Shown here: positions 34,253 through 44,473 of the stretch, piece by piece
How the letters are laid out: every line of letters begins with the position of its first letter
How positions within the stretch are numbered: the first letter of the stretch is position 1
DNA from: Planctomycetota bacterium
GTDB taxonomy: Bacteria; Planctomycetota; Phycisphaerae; Phycisphaerales; Phycisphaeraceae
NCBI GenBank assembly: GCA_021413865.1
Contig: JAIOPN010000015.1
Location: 1 to 64,000 of the forward strand
DNA: 64,000 nt
Reading direction: 5' to 3'
Notes under the pieces: model-generated
What the model was told of the DNA's origin: nothing
The model's input: the letters and a program-made list of their open reading frames with translations, nothing else
Databases searched by the model: none
Program-made: the position numbers and the translations under genes

Positions 34253-34489
34253 ATGCGAAAGACAGTCCATACCGTGAAAAAGGAGGCGATGGCGCTCTCC
34301 CCCAGCGAGCGGGCAAGCTTGGCGCACGACCTGATCCTCAGCCTGGACGATCCGGCTGGAAACACACTCGCCCCTGAACAAGAAGCGGAAATAGCACGCC
34401 GCGCCCGTGCAGTGCGCCAGGGCCGAGCTGTCGGACGATCGGCGGCGGATGTCTTCTCCGCCATCAAGCCCAAGACCCGCTCTCGATGA
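34253..34489 (+). CDS. antitoxin-like addiction module component (TIGR02574 type)
   Basis: The 78-residue protein has EAMALSPSERASLAHDLILS followed by a Glu/Arg-rich helix (EQEAEIARRARAVRQG), matching the addiction-module component family found upstream of ParE-type toxins. It would bind and neutralise the toxin and its own promoter. Its stop overlaps the toxin start (ATGA), typical of such pairs. Confidence 0.85.
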   Translation: MRKTVHTVKKEAMALSPSERASLAHDLILSLDDPAGNTLAPEQEAEIARRARAVRQGRAVGRSAADVFSAIKPKTRSR

Positions 34490-34788
34490 CCCCGGTCACG
34501 ATCATCGCCGAAGCCGAAGCGGAACTCCGTGAGGCTGTCGTTTTTTATGAAACCAGACGCCCGGGGCTGGGCATGGATTTTGCGGACGAAGCCCAAGCCG
34601 CCACCGCCGCCATCGGTCACGCCCCACGACGCTGGCCGCTGCGCCGTGACGGCACGCGGCGTGTTCTGCTGCCGCGATTCCCTTACCTGGTCATTTATCT
34701 CATCCACGGCGGGCAAGTGTGGATCATCGCGTTTGCTCATTGCAAACGACGGCCGCTCTATTGGTCACGCCGTGTCCCGCCAAAGTAA
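34486..34788 (+). CDS. RelE/ParE-family toxin
   Basis: The 100-residue protein has the compact ParE pattern: AEAELREAVVFYETRRPGLG, then a basic RRWPLRRDGTRRVLLPRFPY segment and the strand end VIYLIHGGQVWIIAFAHCKRRP. The His in AHCKRRP and the Arg-rich strand are where active residues lie in relatives. ParE types poison gyrase and RelE types cut mRNA; which applies cannot be told. It is coupled to the antitoxin. Confidence 0.88.
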   Translation: MTPVTIIAEAEAELREAVVFYETRRPGLGMDFADEAQAATAAIGHAPRRWPLRRDGTRRVLLPRFPYLVIYLIHGGQVWIIAFAHCKRRPLYWSRRVPPK

Positions 34789-34800
34789 TCGGCACGACCT

Positions 34801-36639
34801 CTAAACGCGGAAAAAATCCCTATTCTGTATTTCGATCCCCTTGGGGACGCCGTAAAAAGTCTTCCCGCCGTGTTTGGGTTTGACCACGCGGATCGGGCCG
34901 TGCGGCGTGGGGATCGTCGCCTCGAAGGTCCAGGGCAGGTTTGCGGGCGGCGTGATCTTCACCGTGGAGAATCCCGGCGCGGCGGGCTGCACGCCCAGGA
35001 GGTAACGCATTGCCAACGGCACCGGCGCGCCGCCCCAGCCGTGGCAGAGGCTCTTGGGCCAATCGCCCAGGCGGACGGCGCGGAGGTCGTTGATCCAGGG
35101 CTCGTACCACTCCCAGACCGTGCTGGAGTTGTGCATCTCCAATTGCTGGCCGACGAAATCACGCATGGCCATGATCGCGCCGGCGGGGTCGCCGCACTCG
35201 GCGCGGGCGGCCTGCTCGTAATACAGAAAATAGGGCGTGACGATCGGGTCGAGCTTCTTGGAGGTGAAGACCCGCATCGCCGCGCGTCGCTGCGCCGGCG
35301 TGGTGAGCAGCCCCGCCCAGACGGCCAGCGCCATCGAGTGGCGTGACGCCTTGCTCGGGCCGATCGGCTTGGCCTCGAAGTAGAGCTTTCGGTAACGTTC
35401 CCCGCCGATGGGGGCGAGGATGCGGAGCCACTCCCATTTCCGCGTGGTCTGGTTGAGCGTGTGGATGAGCCCCTCGCCCGGCCGCCAGAAGGCGTGGAGG
35501 ATTTTACGCGACAGCCGCCCGGCGTGGTCGGTGAATTTTTTTCCATCGGCGCGGCTGCCCAGGTGGCCGGCGATCCACGCGGCATTTCGTAAGGCTTCGA
35601 CGTGCTTGCACTGCAGCCAAGACAGCTCCTCGAACTTCCCACCGACGGGGATGGCACTCCAGTCCACGAAGCAGATGTTGCCGAAGAAGGCGGCCTTGGG
35701 GTCGCGGACGATGAAGCCGTCGCGGTTGGTCTGCGTTTTGCGCACCCATTCGAGGAACTGTTTCACGCGCGAGAACGATTCACGCACGCATGGGTGCTCC
35801 AGCCCGTGTGCAAGGACGAACTGCCGCAGCATCGCGACGGCGTCGAATGAGAAACCGGGCACGCCCATGGTCCACTTGTCCACGGGCAGCGTGACGAGCA
35901 TGCCGGCCGCGGGGGCGGGGTCGTGGAACGTGGCGTCGGTCGCCTCCTGGATGATCCGCGCGTCGCCGAACCAGCCGCCGCGGTCGCGCTTGATGCCGTC
36001 CCAGTAGGTGTCGGTGCGCGAGCAGAGGCGGGCGGTGTAGGCTGCGGTCTGCCAGACGCGCTGAAAGCGGCGGTCGGAGCAGCGGAACTCGCCGAGCCGT
36101 TTGCGGAAGGCAAACCAGGCGTGCGAGACGATCCGCTTGAGCGTGAGCGGGCGCGAGAGGTCGTAGCCCTGGATGCGAACGAAGCGGAACCCGCGGGCGT
36201 CGAAGGTGCGCGTGTGCGTGCCGGCCTGCTCGATGATCCACTCGAAGGTTTGCAGCGGGTTGGTGGTGGGCAGGCCCCAGGTCATCGCCTCGGGGACGCT
36301 CTCGCCAAAGCTCACGTAGAGGTTGCCCGGGCCGGTGTTCACGGCGAGTTCGAGCCTGCCCTCCATTTCGGTGCCGAAGTCGAGCAGGATGTCGCAGCGC
36401 TTGTCGTGATCGAGCGTGAGTGTGACGGCCGGGGTGGGCCGGTCCCACGCCAGCGCATCCGCCCAGCGCCGCAGCGCGGGGGTCATGGGTTGAGCGTGCA
36501 GACAGCGTGCGGGATGGATGTCGCGCCCCGTCGCCCCGCCGGGAAGCGGCGTACCGCGCACGAGGTCGAGCGGGTCGGGGCTGAGCGTGTCGGCGTCGAG
36601 ATAGCCGGGCATTTCGTCGGCAAGGAAGTCGTGGGGCAT
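34801..36639 (-). CDS. alpha-L-rhamnosidase-like glycoside hydrolase (GH78 type)
   Basis: The 612-residue protein begins with a beta-sandwich part (ILLDFGTEMEGRLELAV, RGFRFVRIQGYDL) and continues as an (alpha/alpha)6 barrel. The GH78 landmark usually reading DSPKRDERLGWTGD appears here as DGIKRDRGGWFGDARI. WEWYEPW and CHGWGGAPV near the C-terminus are also typical. It would remove terminal rhamnose from plant or microbial glycans. It is shorter than many GH78 enzymes and has no signal peptide, so action on imported oligosaccharides is likely. Confidence 0.85.
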   Translation of the reverse strand: MPHDFLADEMPGYLDADTLSPDPLDLVRGTPLPGGATGRDIHPARCLHAQPMTPALRRWADALAWDRPTPAVTLTLDHDKRCDILLDFGTEMEGRLELAVNTGPGNLYVSFGESVPEAMTWGLPTTNPLQTFEWIIEQAGTHTRTFDARGFRFVRIQGYDLSRPLTLKRIVSHAWFAFRKRLGEFRCSDRRFQRVWQTAAYTARLCSRTDTYWDGIKRDRGGWFGDARIIQEATDATFHDPAPAAGMLVTLPVDKWTMGVPGFSFDAVAMLRQFVLAHGLEHPCVRESFSRVKQFLEWVRKTQTNRDGFIVRDPKAAFFGNICFVDWSAIPVGGKFEELSWLQCKHVEALRNAAWIAGHLGSRADGKKFTDHAGRLSRKILHAFWRPGEGLIHTLNQTTRKWEWLRILAPIGGERYRKLYFEAKPIGPSKASRHSMALAVWAGLLTTPAQRRAAMRVFTSKKLDPIVTPYFLYYEQAARAECGDPAGAIMAMRDFVGQQLEMHNSSTVWEWYEPWINDLRAVRLGDWPKSLCHGWGGAPVPLAMRYLLGVQPAAPGFSTVKITPPANLPWTFEATIPTPHGPIRVVKPKHGGKTFYGVPKGIEIQNRDFFRV

Positions 36640-36661
36640 GGCTCGAATCCTACCGATTTAC

Positions 36662-37225
36662 TCACGGGCGATCATCGCGGAGTGATCCGGTCGCCTCGAT
36701 CAACCCCGCACGCCATTCCATATAGACATACGGGATCGCACGGCGGTCGTGCATCTTCCGCAGATCGGCGAGCAACAGTTCGTATACCTCGTGCTGCCAC
36801 TCTTGCGTACCCTCCTGACAGAAATAGACGCGGCAGCCCAGCGGGCGGACGGCGTGGATCGAGCAGAGTCGATCAATCTGAAACACGCACGGGCCGGTCG
36901 GGGAGAGAACGCCGGTCGTGGCAGCGAGAGTGGCAGACACAATCGGTAGCGTGGATGTGGGCGCGGCGGTCGGCCGGGGGAGTTCGACCTTGCTCAACAC
37001 CCACGCGATCTCCAGCGCGGTGACGTAGAGCTTGTGGCCGTACGCGTCGAAGTTGCAGCACTTGCCGCTCGACCAGCAGGTCGGCCCACGTTCTGAAATG
37101 CGGCGGCTCAGGTCGGCGTAGAGGGCGACGATCTCCGCGTCAACGGCGGGGTCGGCGGCGAACGCGCGCCAGAGGCGCCACTGCTCCCGCGCCCCGTCGG
37201 CGTCAATCTTTGGGGTTGCTGTCAC
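36662..37225 (-). CDS. YkgJ-family cysteine cluster protein (copy 1)
   Basis: From GTG 37225 the protein has 187 residues. Cysteines occur in CWSSGKCC (about 43-50), CVFQIDRLCSIHAVRPLGC and CRVYFC, the spacing of YkgJ zinc- or iron-chelating proteins. Function is unknown. The start overlaps the end of the second YkgJ gene by about 20 bp in another frame, so the two are translated from one message. Longer upstream starts are rejected as antisense or out-of-frame readings of that gene. Confidence 0.8.
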   Translation of the reverse strand: MTATPKIDADGAREQWRLWRAFAADPAVDAEIVALYADLSRRISERGPTCWSSGKCCNFDAYGHKLYVTALEIAWVLSKVELPRPTAAPTSTLPIVSATLAATTGVLSPTGPCVFQIDRLCSIHAVRPLGCRVYFCQEGTQEWQHEVYELLLADLRKMHDRRAIPYVYMEWRAGLIEATGSLRDDRP

Positions 37226-37643
37226 GGATGACCCGGATTTTTTCGATGGGGTAGAACGTGCCCTTGTCCATGCCCGGGCAGCGCTGGCCGGCCCGCGCCC
37301 AGGTCGCCTCGCTCGCCAGGTTGCCCTCCCAGAACGGCCAGGTCCGGCACTGTTTGGGCCGCACCGGGTAAACGCTGCACAGCGCCTTGCCCTGCTCATC
37401 GCGGCGCAAAAAAATGCAATCGAAGCCGTGCTCGGTTTCTGTCTCGTTGAGCGTCCACTTGCCGCCGATTTTGTGCGCGAATGTTTTACGGAAGTCGGGC
37501 TCATCCAGCTTGAGATAAGCGGCGAGCCCGACAGCCTCCGCGTCGGTAAACCAGACGTACCCGGGCGGGCCCGTGCAGCAGTTGCCGCACTGCGTGCAGG
37601 AGAATTGCAGGCCGTCTTCGTACCATTCGTCGCGCTGGGTCAT
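37203..37643 (-). CDS. YkgJ-family cysteine cluster protein (copy 2)
   Basis: The 146-residue protein has CTQCGNCCTGPPGYVWFTD, then CIFLRRDEQGKALCSVYPVRPKQC in two parts, and a final Cys in GQRCPGM. This is the classic YkgJ (CxxCxxCC) pattern of putative metal-binding proteins. The start is either ATG 37643 or GTG 37664. It directly precedes and overlaps a diverged paralogue, suggesting an old duplication or two-component complex. Confidence 0.85.
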   Translation of the reverse strand: MTQRDEWYEDGLQFSCTQCGNCCTGPPGYVWFTDAEAVGLAAYLKLDEPDFRKTFAHKIGGKWTLNETETEHGFDCIFLRRDEQGKALCSVYPVRPKQCRTWPFWEGNLASEATWARAGQRCPGMDKGTFYPIEKIRVIRDSNPKD

Positions 37644-37671
37644 AAGGGGATTGTAGTCGATCACCGCATCC

Positions 37672-37718
37672 CGTTTAGCGGGAGGCCCGAAGAGCCCCTT
37701 CGGGGCATCCGCTAAGCG
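37672..37718 (-). terminator. nested hairpin after the histone-deacetylase-like gene
   Basis: Outer arms CGTTTAGCGG and CCGCTAAGCG (one mismatch) enclose an inner hairpin GCCCC-TTC-GGGGC (37694-37706). It lies in the gap between the deacetylase stop and the YkgJ start. There is no T-run, so it may be a REP-like element rather than a true terminator. Confidence 0.5.
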
Positions 37719-37733
37719 AATACAGCCGATCTC

Positions 37734-38720
37734 TCACACCCCCGCCTTCATCGCCATGATCTCGTCGTGGCCCTCGTCCTGCATCAGGGCTGTGAGGTGG
37801 AGCGAGACGCACTCGGCGAGCAGCCGCAGGTCGTACCCGCCCTCAAGGATCGAGACAACCCGCCCGCCGCAGAGCGACTCGGCGAGCCGCTTGAGGTGCC
37901 GCGTCATCCACTGGAAGCCGTGCGGCGAGACGCGCATGTGCCCGAGCGGGTCGCCATCAACAGCGTCGAAACCGGCGGAGAGCAGCAGCGCGTCGGGGCG
38001 GTGCTTCTCGATGGCGGGCGTGACAAGGTCGAGCACGGCGCGGCGGTACTCGCCGTCACCCGAGCCGGGGTCGAGGGGGATGTTGAGGGTGCAGGCCTCG
38101 CCGCCGGCGACGCCGCGCTCATGGGTGAAGCCGGTGCCGGGGTATTGGTGCATCGGGTGCTCGTGGAGGCTGACGTAGAGGACGTCGCAGCGGTTCTCGA
38201 AGAGGTGTTGCGTGCCGTTGCCGTGGTGGACGTCGAAGTCCACAATGGTGATGCGGGAAAGGCCGTGGTGGCGGATGAGGTACTCGGCTGCGATGGCGAC
38301 GTTGTTGAAGAGGCAGAAGCCCATCGAACGGTCACGCTCGGCGTGGTGCCCGGGCGGGCGCGAGGCACAGAAGGCGTTGTGCACACGGCCGGAGGCGACC
38401 GCGTCCGCCGCGGCGATTGCGCCCCCCGCCGCCAGGAGCGCGACCTCGTAGCTCGCCGGGGAGATCGCCGAGTCGGCGGTGTCGATGAACCGCTCGCCGG
38501 CCTCGCAAGCCTGTTTCACGCGTTCGATGTAGGTGCGGTCGTGGAGACGTTCGACCCACTCCAGCGGGGCGGGGCCGAAGGGGATGTGCGTGAGGTCGTC
38601 CCAGATGTGGTGGGTTTTGAGGCGATCGACGATGGCACGCAGGCGGTCGGGCCGTTCGGGGTGGTCCCGGCCTGTGTCGTGATCGAGGAAGCGCGGGCTG
38701 TAAACGAAACCGGTGGCCAT
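37734..38720 (-). CDS. histone deacetylase-family zinc amidohydrolase
   Basis: The 328-residue protein has the whole HDAC/acetoin-utilisation signature: HPERPDRLRAI, ASRPPGHHAERD (catalytic His pair), IVDFDVHHGNGTQ (zinc-binding Asp and His), YVSLHEHPMHQYPGTG and LLSAGFDAVDGDPLG (second zinc Asp). Bacterial members deacetylate small amines such as polyamines, or proteins. The substrate is open. It has no signal peptide. Confidence 0.93.
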   Translation of the reverse strand: MATGFVYSPRFLDHDTGRDHPERPDRLRAIVDRLKTHHIWDDLTHIPFGPAPLEWVERLHDRTYIERVKQACEAGERFIDTADSAISPASYEVALLAAGGAIAAADAVASGRVHNAFCASRPPGHHAERDRSMGFCLFNNVAIAAEYLIRHHGLSRITIVDFDVHHGNGTQHLFENRCDVLYVSLHEHPMHQYPGTGFTHERGVAGGEACTLNIPLDPGSGDGEYRRAVLDLVTPAIEKHRPDALLLSAGFDAVDGDPLGHMRVSPHGFQWMTRHLKRLAESLCGGRVVSILEGGYDLRLLAECVSLHLTALMQDEGHDEIMAMKAGV

Positions 38721-38808
38721 GTGGGGATGAGATTACCGCGCATCGGTCCGGGGCAGGCGTGGTAATCTCTGGGGACACTTCCGTGGTGAATTCGTAAAGG
38801 GATCGACC

Positions 38809-40476
38809 ATGACCGCGTACCAGGCCCCCAAGCCCGCCAAGCCCAACCGGCTCAAGAAGAACCAGGTCCAGCTCATCGCCAGCGGCGACCTGCGGCTCTC
38901 CGCCAACCAGAAGTGCTGGCCGGCGCAGCGCAATATGGAGCAGGCGCTCGCCCGCGCCGTCGAGGCGGCGGGGTATTCCATCGTGCGGGCGCACCCCTAC
39001 AAGCCCGAGGAGCAGCACGGCTTCATCGGCTCGCAAAAAGAAGGCATGCGCGTCTTCGCCGGGATCGACCCGGATGCGCCGCTCATCGTCGCCGAGGCGG
39101 TGTGGCAATACTCGCACCACGTGCTGCACGGCTTGGCGTCCCACCGCGGGCCGATCCTCACCGTCGCCAACTGGTCCGGGCAGTGGCCCGGCCTCGTCGG
39201 CATGCTCAACCTCAACGGCTCGCTCACCAAGGCGGGCGTCAAATACTCCACCCTCTGGAGCGAGGACTTCACAGACGCCTTCTTCACCGATGGCCTGCGC
39301 AAGTGGCTCGACAAGGGCGTCGTGAAACACCGCGCGGACCACGTCGTGAAGTTCGCCGATGTGAAGGTCCCCGCCGCCGAGCGGAAGCTGGGCGAATCCC
39401 TCGCGGCGGAGTTGCAGCACAGCAAGGCGATCATGGGCGTCTTCGACGAGGGGTGCATGGGCATGTACAACGCTATTATCCCCGATGAACTTCTCCACCC
39501 GACGGGCGTCTACAAGGAACGGCTGTCGCAATCGGCGCTGTACCACGAGGCGCTGAACGTGCAGGACGTCGAGGCGTTTGCGGTGCGGAAATGGATGGAG
39601 GGGAGAGGGCTGAAATTCGTGACCGGCGCGAACGAGCACGAGCACCTGACCGACCACCAGGTCATGCAGCAGTGCCGGATGTACGTCGCGGCGTTACGGA
39701 TCGCGGACGACTTTGGCTGCGACACGATCGGCATCCAATACCAGCAGGGCCTCAAGGACCTGCTCCCCGCCAGCGACCTGGTCGAGGGCACGCTCAACAA
39801 CAGCGACCGGCCGCCGGTGAAGAGCCGTGACGGCACGCGCGTGCTCTACGAGGGCCAGCCGCTGCCGCACTTCAACGAGGTGGACGAGTGCGCGGGACTC
39901 GATGGCCTGATGACGTACCGCGTCCACCGCGCGATAGGCCAGCCCGTCGAGAACACGCTGCACGACCTGCGCTGGGGCGACGCGGACAAGTCGGGCACGG
40001 TGAGCGAGTACGTCTGGGTGTTCCTCATTTCAGGCAGCGCACCGCCGGCGCACTTCATCGACGGCTGGGCTGGGGCGACGAGTGAGCGTCAGCCGTACAT
40101 GTATTTCAAGCTCGGCGGCGGGACACTCAAGGGCGTGAGCAAGCCGGGCGAGATCGTCTGGTCGCGCGTGTTCGTCGAGGGCGGGCGGTTGAAGATGGAT
40201 CTCGGCCGCGCCGGCGTTGTGAAGCTGCCGGAGGCGGAGACGAAGCGGCGGTGGGAGGCGACGACGCCGCAGTGGCCGATCATGCACGCGGTGACGTACG
40301 GCGTGTCGCGCGACCAGATGATGGCACGACACAAGGCGAACCACATCCAGGTCGTTTATGCCGACTCACCCGATGCCGCCGACAAGGCGCTGCTGGCCAA
40401 GGCGAGCATGGCGGCGGCGTTGGGGATCGACGTCTCGCTCTGCGGGACGCGGAAGAACGGCAACGCGTGGGCGTGA
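38809..40476 (+). CDS. L-fucose/arabinose isomerase-like protein
   Basis: The 555-residue protein resembles the fucose isomerase family. It has [35 protein letters not shown], a central [18 protein letters not shown] with Glu/Asp metal-ligand candidates, and [19 protein letters not shown]. The C-terminal domain is an anti-parallel region with [12 protein letters not shown]. The catalytic Glu and Asp cannot be fixed with certainty by eye. It would interconvert an aldose and a ketose; the sugar is not known. AAAGGGA precedes the ATG. The gene has no obvious sugar-kinase partner. Confidence 0.75.
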   Translation: MTAYQAPKPAKPNRLKKNQVQLIASGDLRLSANQKCWPAQRNMEQALARAVEAAGYSIVRAHPYKPEEQHGFIGSQKEGMRVFAGIDPDAPLIVAEAVWQYSHHVLHGLASHRGPILTVANWSGQWPGLVGMLNLNGSLTKAGVKYSTLWSEDFTDAFFTDGLRKWLDKGVVKHRADHVVKFADVKVPAAERKLGESLAAELQHSKAIMGVFDEGCMGMYNAIIPDELLHPTGVYKERLSQSALYHEALNVQDVEAFAVRKWMEGRGLKFVTGANEHEHLTDHQVMQQCRMYVAALRIADDFGCDTIGIQYQQGLKDLLPASDLVEGTLNNSDRPPVKSRDGTRVLYEGQPLPHFNEVDECAGLDGLMTYRVHRAIGQPVENTLHDLRWGDADKSGTVSEYVWVFLISGSAPPAHFIDGWAGATSERQPYMYFKLGGGTLKGVSKPGEIVWSRVFVEGGRLKMDLGRAGVVKLPEAETKRRWEATTPQWPIMHAVTYGVSRDQMMARHKANHIQVVYADSPDAADKALLAKASMAAALGIDVSLCGTRKNGNAWA

Positions 40477-40522
40477 TTTCTCTTACCTCTTCCCGAAGGG
40501 AGGCGTAAGTGAAGACCCCGAC

Positions 40523-40538
40523 GACTCGCGGACTCGTC
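40523..40538. repeat. 16-bp dyad repeat, copy of the ndk terminator loop
   Basis: GACTCGCGGACTCGTC here is the exact reverse complement of 15062-15077. Flanks are also similar (AAGCCC and GGTCT on either side in the matching orientation), about 35 bp in all. It looks like a dispersed intergenic element. Confidence 0.5.
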
Positions 40539-40650
40539 ATCGGGCTTGGATTGCGGAGTATCAAAAATAAAATGGGTAATCTGAATAAGGATGATTTTCA
40601 GCCTTATTCCGCCGGGTTTATCCACCGTCCTTGATTTCCAACGGTCACGG

Positions 40651-40680
40651 TTGCACTCGTTCCGTTGTTTGATCTACAAT
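40651..40680 (+). promoter_or_regulatory. sigma-70-like promoter, plus strand
   Basis: TTGCAC (40651-40656) and TACAAT (40675-40680) are 18 bp apart inside an AT-rich island. It points toward the DUF3553-like gene starting 357 bp downstream. No other gene lies between. Confidence 0.5.
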
Positions 40681-41037
40681 ATATCGGACGAAGATTCGGG
40701 ACGCCGATTTGCCGATAGGGTAAATGGCTTCTTGGATTTTCCCCCCTCACATCCGGACCGGGTCATTGAGTCAGGGTCCTGACGCCCGGCGTGATTATTG
40801 AGGGCTGTTCCGCGAATGCTACGGCCTGTTTTTCCCGATCGGCGCTGTGCCGGATCGGGCGTTGCCGGTGCATCTGTTCGCGGTGTCTGAGGGGCAGATT
40901 TCCGGAATGTCGGATTCGCATCGAGTGGGTCGGCGCCGCGCAGTGTGCGGCGGCGCTGCGGTGAACAATAACGGATGGGTCGCTCCGGCCTGTCGTGTTG
41001 TGTCGCCGTTCTTCCCCTCGCTCCGGGCAAGGTTCGC
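40681..41037 (+). other. long untranslated leader or unrecognised RNA region
   Basis: No convincing coding frame exists in these 357 bp. Several inverted repeats are present, including GTCAGG/CCTGAC (40767-40780) and CCCGATC/GATCGGG (40834-40859). It may be a structured 5' leader of the downstream gene or carry a small RNA. I recognise no riboswitch class. Confidence 0.3.
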
Positions 41038-41694
41038 ATGAGTCAATCCGGTCCATGGAGCCGTGGGGACGTGGTGATCCACGCCCGCCGGCCTGAATGG
41101 GGCGAAGGCACCGTCGAGCAGGCCTCGGCGACCTTCCACGAGGGGCGGCCCGCCCAGCGCCTCGTCGTTAGTTTCACCCATCACGGGCGCATCACCATCA
41201 ACACGGGCGTCGCGCCCCTGGTCCGAAAGGAAACACTGGCCACAATGAGCACCACTTCTTCACCCCGATTCCCCGCCCCCGAGAACGCCCCCAACGCCGA
41301 GCTGCCCGACGCCACCAAGGGCTGGCTGGGCAAACTCGGTCAGACCAAGACCGGCGACGAGCTCTACCGCCTGCCCGACGCCATGACCGACCCGTTCCTG
41401 CCGCCCTCCAAGCGCCTCCAGGCCGTGCTCGACTCCTACCGCTTCAGCACCGAGCCGCGCAGCCTGATCGACTGGGCGATCGCGCAGACCGGCCTGAAGG
41501 ACCCGCTGAGCAAGCACACCCGCCACGATCTCGAGCAGGCGTTCCCCCGCTTCGCCCGCGACCGTGAGAATCACCTCTTTGAGTTGGTGCGCGGCCTCAA
41601 GCGCCAGAACCGCGCCGACACGTTGCAGGAAACCCTGCGCGACACGACGCTGCCCGCGGCCCGCAACGCGCTGCAGAAGGCGATCAAGTCGTAA
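41038..41694 (+). CDS. DUF3553-like protein
   Basis: The 218-residue protein opens with WSRGDVVIHARRPEWGEGTV, the small beta domain seen as DUF3553 in UvrD-type helicase tails and stand-alone proteins. A helical C-terminal part follows after residue 90, with SKRLQAVLDSYRF, LIDWAIAQTGL and HTRHDLEQAFPRFARDRENH. The ATG at 41038 is the first Met that allows the domain start. Function is unknown; nucleic-acid or polymerase binding is a guess from the helicase link. Confidence 0.75.
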   Translation: MSQSGPWSRGDVVIHARRPEWGEGTVEQASATFHEGRPAQRLVVSFTHHGRITINTGVAPLVRKETLATMSTTSSPRFPAPENAPNAELPDATKGWLGKLGQTKTGDELYRLPDAMTDPFLPPSKRLQAVLDSYRFSTEPRSLIDWAIAQTGLKDPLSKHTRHDLEQAFPRFARDRENHLFELVRGLKRQNRADTLQETLRDTTLPAARNALQKAIKS

Positions 41695-41794
41695 TTTCAC
41701 AAATCGATCGAAATGTTTAGCGCCGCTCCGAATGGGGCGGGTTTCTGCAACACCAGATTAAAAGAGATGCGCGGACGCCAAGCCGCGAGCGGCG

Positions 41795-44473
41795 TCACGC
41801 GGGCGATTTCTTCGCGCCCAGGCAGCGCGTTACCAGCGACGTCCACCCCGTCTGGTGGTTCGCCCCCACGCCGCTGCCGTTGTCGCCGTGGAAGTACTCG
41901 TAGAACAGGACCAGGTCCTTCCAGTGCGGGTCGCTGGCGTAACGGGGATCATTCCCGTGGCACGGGCGTTTGCCGGCCGCGTCGGGGATGAAGATGCGGG
42001 CCAGCCGCATCGAGAGCTCCGCCGCAACCTCCTGCAGGTTCATCCACCGGCCCGACCCCGTGGGGCACTCGACCTTCAGCGTGTCGCCGTAGAAATGGTG
42101 GTACCGCTCCAGTGCCTCGACGAGCAGGTAGTTCACCGGGAACCAGACCGGCCCGCGCCAGTTGGAGTTGCCGCCGAACAAATCAGAATTGGACTCGCCG
42201 GGGACGTAATCGACGCGGTACTCCCGGCCATCGGCACGGAAGATGTACGGCCGGTCCTTGTGGACCGCGGAGACGGAGCGGATGCCGTAGGGCGAGAGGA
42301 ACTCCTTTTCATCGAGCATGTAGCGCAGCGTGCGCTCGAGGCGATCGCGCGAGGGGATCGCCAGCAGGTAGCGCGGCTGGGCGCTGGTGCCGAGGGTCTC
42401 GAAGTAGGAGATACGCTGCGCGAGGTCCTGGCGGTGTTCGAGGAACCAGGCCATGCGTTTCTTGAAGCCGGTGAGACGGCGGATGGTGTTGTACTCGAGC
42501 GTCGAGCAGGCGATGAGCGGGAGCAGGCCGACCATCGAGCGGACGCGGAGCGGTGTGGTCCGGCCCTCGTGACGGATCTGGTCGTAGTAGAAGCCGTCCT
42601 CTTCGTCCCACAGGCCGTTGCCGCCCAGGCAATTCATCGCGTCGGCGATGGCGATGAAGTGTTCGAAGAACTTGGAGGCGACGTCTTCGTACTCCGGCGA
42701 TTCGGTCGCCAGTTCCAGCGCCATCGAGAGCATCTCGTTGCAGAAGAACGCCATCCACGCGGTGCCGTCCGCCTGTTCGAGGTGGCCGCCGGTGGGCAGC
42801 GGCTGGCTGCGGTCGAAGACGCCGACGTTGTCCAGACCGAGGAAACCACCGGAGAACAGGTGCTTGCCGCTCACGTCCTTGCGGTTCACCCACCAGGTGA
42901 AGTTGATCATGAGCTTCTGGAACACGCGCCCGAGGAATACGCGGTCGCGCCCGCCGCGTGGCCCGGTCATCTTGTACACACGGAAGCAGGACCACGCGTG
43001 CACCGGCGGGTTCACGTCTCCCAACGCCCACTCGTACGCCGGCACCTGCCCGTTGGGGTGCATGTACCACTCGCGCAGGAAGAGGATGAGTTGGTCCTTG
43101 GCGAACCTCGGGTCGATCTTCGCGAAGGGGATCATGTGGAACGCCAGGTCCCACGCGGCGTACCACGGGTACTCCCACTTGTCGGGCATCGAGATCACGT
43201 CGCGGTTGAACAGGTGGCCCCAGTCGGCGTTTCGACCGTTGAACCGCCGCGCGGGGGGCGGCGGCATCGACGGGTCGCCGTCGAGCCAGTCCTTCACGAT
43301 GTAGTGGTAGAACTGCTTGCTCCACAGGAGGCCGGCGTACGCCTGCCGCATCACACCTCGCTCCGATGGCGTCAGGTGCGCGGGCATGTGCGAATCGTAA
43401 AAGGCGTCGGCCTCGCTCTTGCGGGTGGTGAAAACATCCTCGAACTCCGCTCCGAACGGCGCGTCGGTCGCCTCAGACTCCAGCGTCAGCCGCAACCGGA
43501 CCACCGCCTCCTCGCCGGGGCCCAGGTCGGGCACAAAATGCGGCGCAACCTTGGTGCCGAACGGCTTGGGGTTCACCGCCTCCTTCACGCCGCGGATCAC
43601 AAACGATTCATTGCCGTCCTTGACCCACTTGCTCAGGTTCGGCGCGTCGAACAGCCGCTCGTTGTTCGTTTCATTTTCCGTAAACAAGAGCGGTGCGAAT
43701 TTACCGTCGGGCCCGCGGTCCACGGAGAAGCGGTGCCTGCCCAGCGAGGCGTGGTCCGTGTGCACCGTCGCCGGCCCCTCGCCCCACATGCGCGGCTTGA
43801 CCTCGCACCCCTCGTGCTTGCAGCCCCATACCCACGTGTTGCGGAACCAGAGCGTCGGCAGCACGTGCACCCGCGCCCGCTCCGGGCCACGGTTGGCGAC
43901 CGTCACCTTGACCAGCACGTCCTCCGGCCCCGCCTTGGCGTATTCGACGAACACATCGAAATACCGCGACCCGTCAAACACCCCCGTGTCCGCCAGTTCA
44001 AACTCGCCGACCTTCCTGCCGCGACGCTCGTTCTCCTCCAGCAGCCGTGCATACGGAAACTCCGCCTGCGGGTACTTGTAGAGCGTCTTCATGTAGGAGT
44101 GCGTCGGCGTGGAGTCGAGGTAGTAGTAGCACTCCTTCACGTCCTCGCCGTGGTTCCCCTCGGGGCCCGAGAGACCATACAAACGCTCCTTGAGGATCGG
44201 GTCTTTCCCGTTCCACAGAGCGACGGCGAAGCACAACCGGCACTCGCGATCGGTCAGCCCCATCAGACCGTCCTCGCCCCAGCGATAGGCACGGCTGCGC
44301 GCGTGGTCGTGCGGGAAGTAGGTCCAACTCGACCCGTCCGCCGAGTAGTCTTCGCGGACGGTCCCCCACTGCCGCTCGGAGAGGTAAGGCCCCCACCGCT
44401 TCCAGTTGTGCGTGCGCGAGCTGTCCTCTTCCAGTCGCCGCGACTCGGCCAGCGTTGAAGCGATCTCAGACAT
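41795..44473 (-). CDS. GH63/MGH1-like glucosidase
   Basis: The 892-residue protein matches the mannosylglycerate-hydrolase/GH63-type glucosidases: [20 protein letters not shown] at the N-terminus, [59 protein letters not shown], and a C-terminal [13 protein letters not shown] and [20 protein letters not shown]. The fold is an (alpha/alpha)6 barrel with an N-terminal beta-sandwich. Catalytic acids are likely the Asp in [12 protein letters not shown] and a Glu in the C-terminal part. It hydrolyses alpha-glucosidic links. No signal peptide, so probably cytoplasmic. Confidence 0.9.
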   Translation of the reverse strand: MSEIASTLAESRRLEEDSSRTHNWKRWGPYLSERQWGTVREDYSADGSSWTYFPHDHARSRAYRWGEDGLMGLTDRECRLCFAVALWNGKDPILKERLYGLSGPEGNHGEDVKECYYYLDSTPTHSYMKTLYKYPQAEFPYARLLEENERRGRKVGEFELADTGVFDGSRYFDVFVEYAKAGPEDVLVKVTVANRGPERARVHVLPTLWFRNTWVWGCKHEGCEVKPRMWGEGPATVHTDHASLGRHRFSVDRGPDGKFAPLLFTENETNNERLFDAPNLSKWVKDGNESFVIRGVKEAVNPKPFGTKVAPHFVPDLGPGEEAVVRLRLTLESEATDAPFGAEFEDVFTTRKSEADAFYDSHMPAHLTPSERGVMRQAYAGLLWSKQFYHYIVKDWLDGDPSMPPPPARRFNGRNADWGHLFNRDVISMPDKWEYPWYAAWDLAFHMIPFAKIDPRFAKDQLILFLREWYMHPNGQVPAYEWALGDVNPPVHAWSCFRVYKMTGPRGGRDRVFLGRVFQKLMINFTWWVNRKDVSGKHLFSGGFLGLDNVGVFDRSQPLPTGGHLEQADGTAWMAFFCNEMLSMALELATESPEYEDVASKFFEHFIAIADAMNCLGGNGLWDEEDGFYYDQIRHEGRTTPLRVRSMVGLLPLIACSTLEYNTIRRLTGFKKRMAWFLEHRQDLAQRISYFETLGTSAQPRYLLAIPSRDRLERTLRYMLDEKEFLSPYGIRSVSAVHKDRPYIFRADGREYRVDYVPGESNSDLFGGNSNWRGPVWFPVNYLLVEALERYHHFYGDTLKVECPTGSGRWMNLQEVAAELSMRLARIFIPDAAGKRPCHGNDPRYASDPHWKDLVLFYEYFHGDNGSGVGANHQTGWTSLVTRCLGAKKSPA

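Noticed and set aside
40834..40859. CCCGATC/GATCGGG inverted repeat considered as a terminator
   Set aside because: The T-run lies on the wrong side for either strand's transcript, so it is described only as part of the leader region.
41855..44458. Long plus-strand open frame of 867 codons
   Set aside because: It is antisense to the clearly recognised GH63-type glucosidase. Its translation is Arg/Val/Gly-rich with no family, as is usual for shadows in high-GC DNA.
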